A DNA stretch of 9,744 nt from TMED23 sp964643045. GTDB taxonomy: Bacteria; Pseudomonadota; Alphaproteobacteria; Rhodospirillales; UBA2165. A program made the translations under genes and the position numbers. Position 1 is the first letter of the stretch; each line of letters begins with the position of its first letter. Where the stretch lies: positions 1 through 9,744 of the forward strand of contig CAZXSC010000105.1 of assembly GCA_964643045.1 (NCBI GenBank), in the 5' to 3' direction. The notes beneath the pieces were generated by a model. That model saw only the letters and a list, made by a program, of their open reading frames with translations, did no database searches and was not told the DNA's origin. Shown here in pieces: positions 1-4,919 of this stretch.

Positions 1-347
1 GCTTGTCGAGGTCCTTCCACAACAATACCGATTGAATTTTTCTGACGTTGAGGAGCATGCAAAATATGTCGCGGTAGCATAAAGACCTCACCTTCTCGGA
101 TAGGCAAATCATAAATACCGCCTTCATCCGCTATTTTCAGTATCATGTCTCCCTTTAACTGATAAAACCACTCTTCAGCCGGATCATCATGAAAATCAAC
201 GCGCCTGTTTGGGCCTCCAACCACCATTACAATCATATCCGAATCTGTATGTATCAACTTATTGCCAACGGGTGGTTTTAACTGATCGGCATTTTCGTCG
301 ACCCATTTTTCAAAATTAAAGGCCTTTAGTTTAGGATGCGACCGCAT
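1..347 (-). CDS. nbaC: 3-hydroxyanthranilate 3,4-dioxygenase (3' end outside window)
   Basis: This enzyme opens the ring of 3-hydroxyanthranilate with O2 to give 2-amino-3-carboxymuconate semialdehyde, in kynurenine, anthranilate or nitrobenzoate catabolism and in the cytoplasm. I translated the reverse complement from 347. It opens MRSHPKLKAFNFEKW, followed by the family blocks LKPPVGNK, IVMVVGGPNRR, DFHDDPAEEWFYQLKGDM, and IREGEVFMLPRHILHAPQR. The cupin iron ligands of the characterised Cupriavidus enzyme (H51, E57, H95) correspond to H53, E59 and H97, and the substrate-binding arginines to R49 and R101. About 115 of the usual 170-180 residues are present. The C-terminal rubredoxin-like zinc segment lies beyond the left edge. 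An AGGAG-like GGAG sits about 8 bases before the ATG. The gene is divergent from the radical SAM gene, with an FNR-type box between them. The family call is firm; the symbol is by family only (also called haaO). Confidence 0.93.
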   Translation of the reverse strand, partial: MRSHPKLKAFNFEKWVDENADQLKPPVGNKLIHTDSDMIVMVVGGPNRRVDFHDDPAEEWFYQLKGDMILKIADEGGIYDLPIREGEVFMLPRHILHAPQRQKNSIGIVVEGPRQ

Positions 348-394
348 GCAAATCTCCGTTTCTGTTGTTAGGCCATAGAGTGCAGATAGCTATG

Positions 395-403
395 AGTATT
401 TCA
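395..403 (-). promoter_or_regulatory. Candidate extended -10 for the dioxygenase gene
   Basis: On the minus strand the sequence reads TGA AATACT, an extended -10 with 4 of 6 hexamer matches. It would start transcription near 387-388, about 40 bases before the dioxygenase ATG. The FNR-type box at 423-436 would then be centred at about -41.5, the classic class II activator position. This is inferred from spacing only. Confidence 0.4.
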
Positions 404-422
404 TTGGTTTATTTATTTTCCA

Positions 423-436
423 TTGATTCGGATCAA
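423..436. promoter_or_regulatory. FNR/FixK-type binding site
   Basis: The sequence TTGATTCGGATCAA is a perfect match to the TTGAT-N4-ATCAA consensus of the CRP/FNR family (FNR, Anr, FnrL, FixK). It lies within a 16-base palindrome, ATTGAT-TCGG-ATCAAT, at 422-437. It sits in the divergent spacer between an O2-consuming dioxygenase and an oxygen-sensitive class of enzyme (radical SAM), so oxygen-responsive control would make sense for either. Its position relative to the candidate -10 favours the dioxygenase as target. No regulator gene is visible in the window. Confidence 0.5.
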
Positions 437-452
437 TTTAATAGAAATTGAT

Positions 453-475
453 ATATGGTGCAAGAATATGAAATT
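453..475 (+). repeat. Intergenic direct repeat B, copy 1
   Basis: These 23 bases recur exactly and in the same orientation at 2416-2438. The core reads GGTGCAAGAATATG. Weaker similarity, mostly transitions, continues for about 20 bases on the right (to about 495 here, about 2457 in the other copy). Both copies lie between genes. The role is unknown; it could be a duplicated regulatory segment or a small non-coding repeat family. Confidence 0.85.
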
Positions 476-508
476 TTTAAGGGTATTAGACCCCCGGCGA
501 TATAAGTA

Positions 509-533
509 ATTGTTTTATTTTCAATAAATCAAT
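509..533 (+). promoter_or_regulatory. Hairpin or palindrome upstream of the radical SAM gene
   Basis: Two 11-base arms, ATTGTTTTATT and AATAAATCAAT, pair with one T-T mismatch around a three-base TTC loop. The element ends about 25 bases before the GTG candidate start and 40 before the TTG candidate. It could be a 5'-leader hairpin or a palindromic protein site. It is all A+T except for one pair, so the hairpin would be weak, and chance symmetry in AT-rich DNA is a real alternative. Confidence 0.4.
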
Positions 534-557
534 GATAACTAAAAGAAAAGCTTAGTT

Positions 558-1412
558 GTGGGGAACCTACAATTGGATATTTGTTTAATTAGACCACCAA
601 GCGTTACCAATACAAATAGTATGGGTGACGATGCAGTATTGCCAATTGGCTTGGCGTATATTGCTGCTGTCTTAGAAGAAGCATCCCACAAGATTTCAAT
701 AATAGACGGCCCTGGTGAAGCACTGGGACAATATGCCCCACTTAGAGGCACCAAAAATGGCCTTCGCCACGGTTTGTCAGATGGTAAAATTATTGCCCGC
801 ATCCCAGATACGGCACAAATCATTGGCCTCTCTATAATGTTTTCAATGGAATGGCTACCCTCTAGAAATTTGATCAATTTAATCCGCGAAGAATTCCCAA
901 CTGCAATTATTGTTGTCGGTGGCGAACATATCACGGCATTACCTGAATATTGCCTCCAAGATTGTGCCGCAATTGATTATTGTATCCGTGGTGAAGGTGA
1001 CCAAACGCTCCTTGAGCTTGTCGAGGCAATTGACGCTGGCGCGGACATCCATGACGTTGAAGGCCTGTGCCTAAGGCACAATGACGAAATTATACGTACC
1101 AAACCACGCGCGCGTCTACGTAGCTTGGATGAATTACCACGTCCTTCGTGGGACTTGTTACCTGTATCAAATTATTTAGATAATGGTGTCATGTCAGGAA
1201 TTGACTTTGGCCGCTCCATGCCAATTCTAGCTAGTCGTGGATGTCCTTTTAGCTGTACGTTTTGCTCAAACCCTTCAATGTGGGGCACCCTATGGACAGT
1301 ACGCGAACCGGAAGCAGTAGTAAATGAGATGGTTGATTATGTTGCTAAATACGATGCGTCCAATTTTGATTTCTACGATCTTACTGCGATTGTGAAAAAA
1401 AATGGATTGTAG
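558..1412 (+). CDS. Cobalamin-binding radical SAM protein, N-terminal part before a frameshift
   Basis: This is the first 284 codons of a B12-binding radical SAM enzyme. The Rossmann-like cobalamin domain covers about residues 7-160 (LDICLIRPPSV, LPIGLAYIAAVLEEA, IIVVGGEHITALPEY, IRGEGDQTLLELVEA). The usual DxHxxG cobalamin-ligand motif is not visible; the equivalent reads IIDGPGEAL. The radical SAM domain begins at ILASRGCPFSCTFCSNP, with the 4Fe-4S cysteines C229, C233 and C236 (CX3CX2C). The frame then runs FDFYDLTAIVKK into a stop at 1410-1412, whereas the family motif continues WIVEFC, which is found in the -1 frame. The start is uncertain. GTG at 558 has little upstream Shine-Dalgarno sequence. 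TTG at 573 has GGGGA eight bases upstream and would give MDICLIRPP, the usual N-terminus of such proteins. The substrate is unknown; relatives include BchE-like and natural-product enzymes. Confidence 0.85.
   Translation: MGNLQLDICLIRPPSVTNTNSMGDDAVLPIGLAYIAAVLEEASHKISIIDGPGEALGQYAPLRGTKNGLRHGLSDGKIIARIPDTAQIIGLSIMFSMEWLPSRNLINLIREEFPTAIIVVGGEHITALPEYCLQDCAAIDYCIRGEGDQTLLELVEAIDAGADIHDVEGLCLRHNDEIIRTKPRARLRSLDELPRPSWDLLPVSNYLDNGVMSGIDFGRSMPILASRGCPFSCTFCSNPSMWGTLWTVREPEAVVNEMVDYVAKYDASNFDFYDLTAIVKKNGL
1395..1402 (+). other. A8 homopolymer at the frameshift point
   Basis: Codons before the run read ACT GCG ATT GTG and then AAA AAA AA. The upstream frame ends at a TAG eight bases past the run. 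The downstream frame starts TGG ATT GTA GAA TTC TGC and fits the family directly. One extra A would restore a single protein of 514 residues (from GTG) or 509 (from TTG), with the motif IVKKKWIVEFC. The run could be a sequencing or assembly error, a true disabling mutation, or a site of transcriptional or -1 ribosomal slippage. The sequence cannot decide between these. Confidence 0.9.
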
Positions 1413-2101
1413 AATTCTGCAACCTCGTCATCGAGCGCGGCCTCAAAATTACATGGCAGTTTCCTTCAGGTACAAGGACAGAGGCATTGGACGATGAGGT
1501 GACCAAGCTGCTTTACACATCTGGATGTAAGCATATTACATATGCACCAGAAAGCGGTTCTGATGATATGCTGGTGCGGATCAAAAAGAAAATTACCAAA
1601 CAGAAAATGCTGCATTCAATGCGTCAAGCCGTTCGCAATGGGTTAAATGTAAAGGCCAGCTTCATTCTTGGTTTTCCTGACGAAACCTTCAAACATGTTG
1701 CAGAAACATTCGGTTATATTTTTCGCATGGCCGCAATCGGCATCAAGGATGTTTCAGTATTCCCATTTTCGCCTTATCCGGGAACTGAATTATTTGAGGA
1801 CTTGCACCAGGAAGGTAAAATAATACTTGATGATTCTTATTTTCTTAAATTATCGCAAGGGACTGCATCAATACCAGGGTCGAAAACATCTGATTTCGAA
1901 AGAAGTTATTCACCGCGAACTCTTGGCTATCTATGCATCTTCGGGATGGCGTTATTTTATTCGATCAGCTTTCTGGTTAGACCCAAACGCGTCATTACTC
2001 TAATTAGAAATCTAAAGAATAATAACCAAGAAAGCCGATTAGAGCGTTCACTCCTAATATTCTTTGCCCGAAAATCCAAACAACCTGGCAGCACTAATTA
2101 A
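1403..2101 (+). CDS. Cobalamin-binding radical SAM protein, C-terminal part after the frameshift
   Basis: This is the continuation, in the -1 frame, of the radical SAM gene. It has the later barrel motifs of the family: WQFPSGTRTEALDDE, ITYAPESGSDDMLVRIKKK, VKASFILGFPDET, and VFPFSPYPGTELFEDL. The GFP and PYPGTELF blocks are typical of B12-dependent members. Near the C-terminus (about residues 455-475 of the repaired protein) a hydrophobic stretch, LGYLCIFGMALFYSISFLV, is followed by a basic segment, which suggests peripheral or single-pass membrane association. The first possible unassisted start in this frame is the TTG at 1487. No ribosome binding site is evident there, so independent translation is unlikely. 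Absence of other stops or frameshifts in this half suggests the lesion is recent or artefactual. No function beyond the superfamily can be claimed. Confidence 0.85.
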   Translation, partial: WIVEFCNLVIERGLKITWQFPSGTRTEALDDEVTKLLYTSGCKHITYAPESGSDDMLVRIKKKITKQKMLHSMRQAVRNGLNVKASFILGFPDETFKHVAETFGYIFRMAAIGIKDVSVFPFSPYPGTELFEDLHQEGKIILDDSYFLKLSQGTASIPGSKTSDFERSYSPRTLGYLCIFGMALFYSISFLVRPKRVITLIRNLKNNNQESRLERSLLIFFARKSKQPGSTN

Positions 2102-2180
2102 ATTGCCTCAAATTACTACGCCTTGTATGAGACTTCCGACCAAGAACTACAACCAAAGTGGATGCAGCCTACCAGCATGT

Positions 2181-2262
2181 TCGGCATGTCCATTATGAGT
2201 CATAAGCAGACTTAAACAGTGTTACTGAAAATTGTCTGCTTTACGCTCGATAGCAGACATTG
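2181..2262 (+). repeat. Paired palindromic intergenic repeat, degenerate
   Basis: Two related palindromic units lie in tandem. Unit one (about 2184-2213) contains TTATGA-G-TCATAA flanked by GTC and GAC. Unit two (2233-2259) has perfect 8-base arms, TGTCTGCT and AGCAGACA, around 11 bases. From memory, this pattern of paired GTCC/GTCTGCT...AGCAGACATT palindromes is widespread between genes in alphaproteobacteria; that identification could not be searched here. The frame after the radical SAM stop stays open through this block to a TAA at 2213-2215 but codes for nothing I recognise. Confidence 0.6.
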
Positions 2263-2335
2263 ATGTCACTCTTAATATTGACTTATTTTATAATAAAGCC
2301 CGGATAACATAAATGATGTGAGGGATTAGTTTTGA

Positions 2336-2353
2336 GGCTAAAATAAATTAGCC
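2336..2353. terminator. Weak hairpin between convergent genes, possible terminator
   Basis: Perfect 6-base arms, GGCTAA and TTAGCC, flank a 6-base loop, in the gap between the plus-strand radical SAM gene (ends 2101) and the minus-strand exporter (ends 2472). A wider TAAAGC (2294-2299) and GCTTTA (2355-2360) pair encloses it. No T-run follows on either strand and it lies 235 bases from the radical SAM stop, so it is a poor intrinsic terminator. No better candidate was seen for either gene. Confidence 0.25.
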
Positions 2354-2387
2354 CGCTTTAAGTAAGCACCTTTGATATGTATATAAG

Positions 2388-2407
2388 TATAAGGGGGTTT
2401 CTTTAAT
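2388..2407 (+). repeat. Intergenic direct repeat A, copy 1
   Basis: The 20 bases starting TATAAGGGGG and ending TTCTTTAAT are found exactly, in the same orientation, at 4147-4166. Both copies are preceded by ATATGTATATAA (2375-2386 and 4140-4151, overlapping the repeat in the second copy), and followed by one variable base and CATG. Here repeat B follows nine bases later, so A and B form one composite element of about 80 bases (2375-2460). Confidence 0.85.
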
Positions 2408-2415
2408 GCATGTAA

Positions 2416-2438
2416 ATATGGTGCAAGAATATGAAATT
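2416..2438 (+). repeat. Intergenic direct repeat B, copy 2
   Basis: This is an exact 23-base match to 453-475, with degenerate similarity continuing to about 2457. It lies between repeat A and the 3' end of the exporter gene (stop at 2472-2474 on the minus strand). Whereas copy 1 precedes a start codon, this copy follows a gene end, so a promoter role for the shared bases is not obviously conserved. Confidence 0.85.
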
Positions 2439-2471
2439 CCGAAGAATATTAAATCCTAAGTTTTGCCATTT

Positions 2472-3779
2472 CTAGATTTCTTTAACTTCCGATGTTAACC
2501 TCTCAATTTCAGAAGCATTCTTAATTATTTTTGACCCAATAAACATAGAGGCGAATACCACTATAATTGCGGAGAGGCACATTGAAAATTCAAGATTTGT
2601 GTACTCTGCCAAGAAGCCTATCGCTAAAGACCCTATAGCCGGAATACCAACTGAAATTGCCAACGCTATGCCTATAACACGAGCCCTATACTCGTCAGCA
2701 ACAACGTTTTGAATTAACGTCATAATAGCTAAATCAGTCGCCACAACCATACCCCCTAATCCTGCTGAAAGGGCTAAAGTCAGAGGCAAATAACTACTTG
2801 TAACAAATACTATTAATACACATCCACCAATTCCAGCGCCAAAGGCGCATACCTTTGTAAGGCCTTGAGTTCTGCCTCTCCTAGCCAAAATTAGCGCCAC
2901 AAATAATGCGCCTATCCCCTTCGCTGCAAATAACGTCCCTAAACCCTGCTCGTCTAAATTAAATAACTCTCCTGCGATACCTGCCATCAAATTCTGATAG
3001 GATCTCAAGAAAAACGCAAAAAAAAGGGAAAGCCCCATTAGCAACAAAAGATAGGGGTTTTTTGATACATACCTGATACCACTTTTAAGGTCTCTTAGAA
3101 CATCAGGGACTAGGTTTCCTCTATAATTTTTATTTGATGACCGTGGCTTAACATTCACTCTACAAACACCGAAAAGCATAAAACAATTTGCAAATGCAAA
3201 AGCCACATAACCTAACGCCGCGCCAACTGTGGGACCAATGGTACTATTTCCAAATGCCAAAATAGCTCCTCCAATCAAAGGACCTGTAAAACTTGATGTA
3301 TTATATGTTGTTGTATTCATTCCAATTGCAGCTGAGATATCTGATTTTTTTACCATTTGTGGTATAAGTGCTTGGCGAGAGGGAAAGTCAAAAGCAAAAA
3401 ATATTCCCTGTACGATAGTGAAGATAAGCATAAACATAGGTGTAAGAGAGCCAAGAAAGATCACAACCGCAATAGCAGTAGCGAGGAAAATACCGACGAT
3501 CAAAGCCACCATGGCTGTTTCCTTTTGTCCAAAACGGTCTGAAATGGCCCCGGCGAGAGGTCCAATAAAAAATAATGGTGCCAAATACCCGAATCCAATA
3601 GCACCCAACCAGGCCGGTGATTCGGTCAAGTGAAAAATAAGCCACTGAGAAGAAATTATATAAATCCAAACTCCATTGGATGAAACTAAGTGTCCATACC
3701 AATAAACGCGATAATTACGGGACGATAACGCACGCGCAATACCGCCAAAATGTTTCCCAAATGCTTTTTTTGAAACCAT
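2472..3779 (-). CDS. MFS transporter, MFS_3/EntS-like exporter family
   Basis: This is a 435-residue inner-membrane protein with about 12 hydrophobic segments. The N-terminus, LSSRNYRVYWYGHLVSSNG followed by VWIYIISSQWLIFHLTESP, is characteristic of MFS_3 (transmembrane secretion effector) proteins, the group of the enterobactin exporter EntS. The MFS signature loop after helix 2 reads GPLAGAISDRFGQK (G73 to K86). Further family blocks are FAFDFPSRQALIPQMV and NVVADEYRARVIGI. Family members export siderophores, macrolides and other small molecules by proton antiport. The substrate here is unknown. The protein is full length. The ATG at 3779 has AAAAGGA about 12 bases upstream, a rather long spacing. 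The gene stands alone on its strand, converging on the radical SAM gene; whether the two form a synthesis-export pair is speculation. Confidence 0.88.
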   Translation of the reverse strand: MVSKKAFGKHFGGIARALSSRNYRVYWYGHLVSSNGVWIYIISSQWLIFHLTESPAWLGAIGFGYLAPLFFIGPLAGAISDRFGQKETAMVALIVGIFLATAIAVVIFLGSLTPMFMLIFTIVQGIFFAFDFPSRQALIPQMVKKSDISAAIGMNTTTYNTSSFTGPLIGGAILAFGNSTIGPTVGAALGYVAFAFANCFMLFGVCRVNVKPRSSNKNYRGNLVPDVLRDLKSGIRYVSKNPYLLLLMGLSLFFAFFLRSYQNLMAGIAGELFNLDEQGLGTLFAAKGIGALFVALILARRGRTQGLTKVCAFGAGIGGCVLIVFVTSSYLPLTLALSAGLGGMVVATDLAIMTLIQNVVADEYRARVIGIALAISVGIPAIGSLAIGFLAEYTNLEFSMCLSAIIVVFASMFIGSKIIKNASEIERLTSEVKEI

Positions 3780-3829
3780 AAAATAAGGTTATCCTTTTGA
3801 GAGGGAAAGGGACCGGTAAATTAAAGAAA

Positions 3830-3858
3830 TCACTACAATTTTGAAAAAAATTAGTCAA
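3830..3858 (-). promoter_or_regulatory. Candidate promoter of the MFS gene
   Basis: On the minus strand TTGACT (3858-3853) and TAGTGA (3835-3830) are 17 bases apart. The -35 matches the consensus well and the -10 poorly. Transcription would begin about 45 bases before the exporter ATG. Confidence 0.3.
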
Positions 3859-4021
3859 AAAGGTGTTTTATAATTTTTATTCGAACCTAAAACAATAAGA
3901 TAGGATAAAATTTTAGTATATAGCTCAAGTTCCACAATAAATACCACCCCAAAACTGAAGAACATTTCTACACTTAATAGTTAGATACACTATGGAGGGT
4001 TTATGACTCTCATGAGATACT

Positions 4022-4138
4022 CTTGAATTACTTCTTAGAACAACCCACCAAAGAGAAGGCTTATCCCCTGAATTTGTATAAGCGTTGACAGAAACTGGTT
4101 CTCTGAGTGTCTTGATTCCAGCCAAATATGGCGGCTGT
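4022..4138 (+). pseudogene. Decayed fragment of an acyl-CoA dehydrogenase N-terminus
   Basis: In the frame starting at 4022 the DNA reads LELLLRTTHQREG then LSPEFV, a TAA stop at 4079-4081, and ALTETGSLSVLIPAKYGG. This strongly resembles the first helical domain of acyl-CoA dehydrogenases, where the pattern is roughly P-E-x-V-x-ALTEAGxLxxLIPEEYGG. TAA occupies a position where Q, E or K would fit with one base change. The 5' end is unreadable (stops at 4004 and 4013 in this frame) and the 3' end is cut exactly where repeat A copy 2 begins. Only about 38 codons remain, so this is a relic, not a gene. The open frame on the opposite strand (3925-4125) appears to be its shadow. Confidence 0.5.
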
Positions 4139-4146
4139 AATATGTA

Positions 4147-4166
4147 TATAAGGGGGTTTCTTTAAT
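4147..4166 (+). repeat. Intergenic direct repeat A, copy 2
   Basis: This is an exact 20-base match to 2388-2407, with the shared ATATGTATATAA prefix starting at 4140. The two copies flank the exporter gene plus the acyl-CoA dehydrogenase relic as direct repeats. Sequence after it (GAAATTCGAATAATT near 4196-4210) loosely resembles the GAAATTCCGAAGAATATT after repeat B copy 2, so a badly diverged B part may follow. Confidence 0.85.
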
Positions 4167-4178
4167 ACATGGAATACA

Positions 4179-4196
4179 CTAATTTATATCAATTAG
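4179..4196. promoter_or_regulatory. Palindromic operator candidate upstream of the aldolase operon
   Basis: CTAATT and AATTAG form perfect 6-base arms separated by 6 bases. The right arm overlaps the candidate -35 hexamer at 4193-4198, a usual place for a repressor or a LysR/GntR-type regulator to act. No regulator gene is adjacent. Chance symmetry is possible in such AT-rich DNA. Confidence 0.4.
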
Positions 4197-4221
4197 AAAT
4201 TCGAATAATTAAAATTATAAT
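4193..4221 (+). promoter_or_regulatory. Candidate promoter of the aldolase-dehydrogenase operon
   Basis: TTAGAA (4193-4198) and a perfect TATAAT (4216-4221) are 17 bases apart. Transcription would start near 4228, giving a leader of about 40 bases before the ATG at 4268, with AAGG ten bases upstream of that ATG. Confidence 0.45.
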
Positions 4222-4267
4222 CTTAAATCCAAATTAAGGTTCGGGATAATCTCAAGGTCCGTTAATA

Positions 4268-4900
4268 ATGAGCAACATAATAACTGATAGAATACTGGAA
4301 GCCGCATCAAAAATTTCCGCTGCAACGATGCATGAAGCGGCCGGTAAAATAGGTTACCTGCCATCCCGTCTGAAACCAATTACTCCCGGCATGAAAATTT
4401 GCGGAAGAGCCTATCCAGTTAAAGGACCTTCCGGCTGCAATTTGTGGCTCCACCGAGCAATTGCAAAAGCAGAACCTGGTGACGTATTAATTGCTGATGT
4501 TGGTGATAATCGAGAGTTTGGGTATTGGGGTGACATTATGGGCACGGGTTCGATGGCACGCGGTATTACTGGTCTCGTTATTGATGGCTGCGTACGTGAC
4601 CAAGTTGAATTAGAAGAAATGGGTTTCCCTGTATTCGCTGCCGGGCTCAGCATCCGCGGTACCGAAAAAAAATTCGATGGAAAAGGATCCCTTGCTGAAC
4701 CAATTTCTATAGGTCATGTCGACATAAATCATGGCGACCTAATTTTAGGAGATAATGATGGCTTGGTCATTATCCCTGCTGGCCAAGCTCAAGATAGTAT
4801 TGATAAATCGATTGAACGCGAAAATAAGGAAGAGGCTACCAAGAAACGTCTTCGTGGCGGAGAAACAACGATGGAGATATATGGTTGGCCAAAAGAATAA
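4268..4900 (+). CDS. RraA/HMG-CHA aldolase family protein
   Basis: This 210-residue protein is of the RraA-like fold, which includes 4-hydroxy-4-methyl-2-oxoglutarate / 4-carboxy-4-hydroxy-2-oxoadipate aldolases. These metal-dependent lyases release pyruvate in aromatic-acid meta-cleavage pathways. Visible motifs are a typical N-terminus (SAATMHEAAGKIGYL), AEPGDVLIADVGDNREFGYWG (around residues 68-88), MARGITGLVIDGCVRD (96-111) and GDLILGDNDGLVIIP. R110 and D111 correspond to the Arg-Asp pair that binds substrate and Mg2+ in characterised aldolases. The protein is cytosolic and slightly shorter than typical aldolases (about 225-240). RraA itself, the RNase E inhibitor, belongs to the same fold. 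The larger metal-site motif and the catabolic neighbour favour an enzyme. It is followed after 19 bases by the dehydrogenase gene, so the two are probably co-transcribed. The exact substrate is unknown. Confidence 0.85.
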   Translation: MSNIITDRILEAASKISAATMHEAAGKIGYLPSRLKPITPGMKICGRAYPVKGPSGCNLWLHRAIAKAEPGDVLIADVGDNREFGYWGDIMGTGSMARGITGLVIDGCVRDQVELEEMGFPVFAAGLSIRGTEKKFDGKGSLAEPISIGHVDINHGDLILGDNDGLVIIPAGQAQDSIDKSIERENKEEATKKRLRGGETTMEIYGWPKE

Positions 4901-4919
4901 CTACCTAATAGGATCAAAA

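Larger units (their letters stand above)
3780..4267. other. 488-base spacer between the exporter and the aldolase operon
   Basis: The left part (3780-3860) holds the leader and candidate promoter of the exporter. From 3860 to about 4020 the DNA is AT-rich and I see no gene, RNA or clear structure. From about 4022 to 4138 there is a degraded acyl-CoA dehydrogenase fragment, then repeat A copy 2, then the promoter and palindrome of the aldolase operon. Confidence 0.6.

Noticed and set aside
348..557. Cobalamin riboswitch ahead of the radical SAM gene
   Set aside because: The spacer is short and AT-rich and shows no B12-box (GCCACTG-like) sequence.
539..934. 131-codon minus-strand frame over the start of the radical SAM gene
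   Set aside because: It is antisense to a strongly conserved B12-binding domain and has no recognisable motif.
2102..2215. Open reading in phase after the radical SAM stop, 37 codons
   Set aside because: No recognisable similarity, and most of its end lies in the palindromic repeat; the openness is probably chance.
3229..3702. Open frames on both strands inside the MFS gene
   Set aside because: They are alternative-frame readings of membrane-protein sequence; the 435-residue frame accounts for the whole stretch.
3925..4125. 66-codon open frame on the minus strand in the spacer before the aldolase operon
   Set aside because: The protein resembles nothing and has no ribosome binding site, and the opposite strand carries the acyl-CoA dehydrogenase relic, so it is a shadow.
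2388..4166. Direct repeat A as the ends or target duplication of a transposon carrying the exporter
   Set aside because: Twenty bases is too long for a usual target duplication, there are no terminal inverted repeats, and no transposase is present.
420..4230. Integron or CRISPR-like arrangement of the repeats
   Set aside because: There are too few copies, no integrase or cas gene, no attC-type folding and no regular spacing.
4755..4919. Upstream in-frame extension of the alcohol dehydrogenase
   Set aside because: It would lie inside the RraA-type gene and adds residues unlike the family; the ATG at 4920 has a good ribosome binding site and the normal N-terminus.
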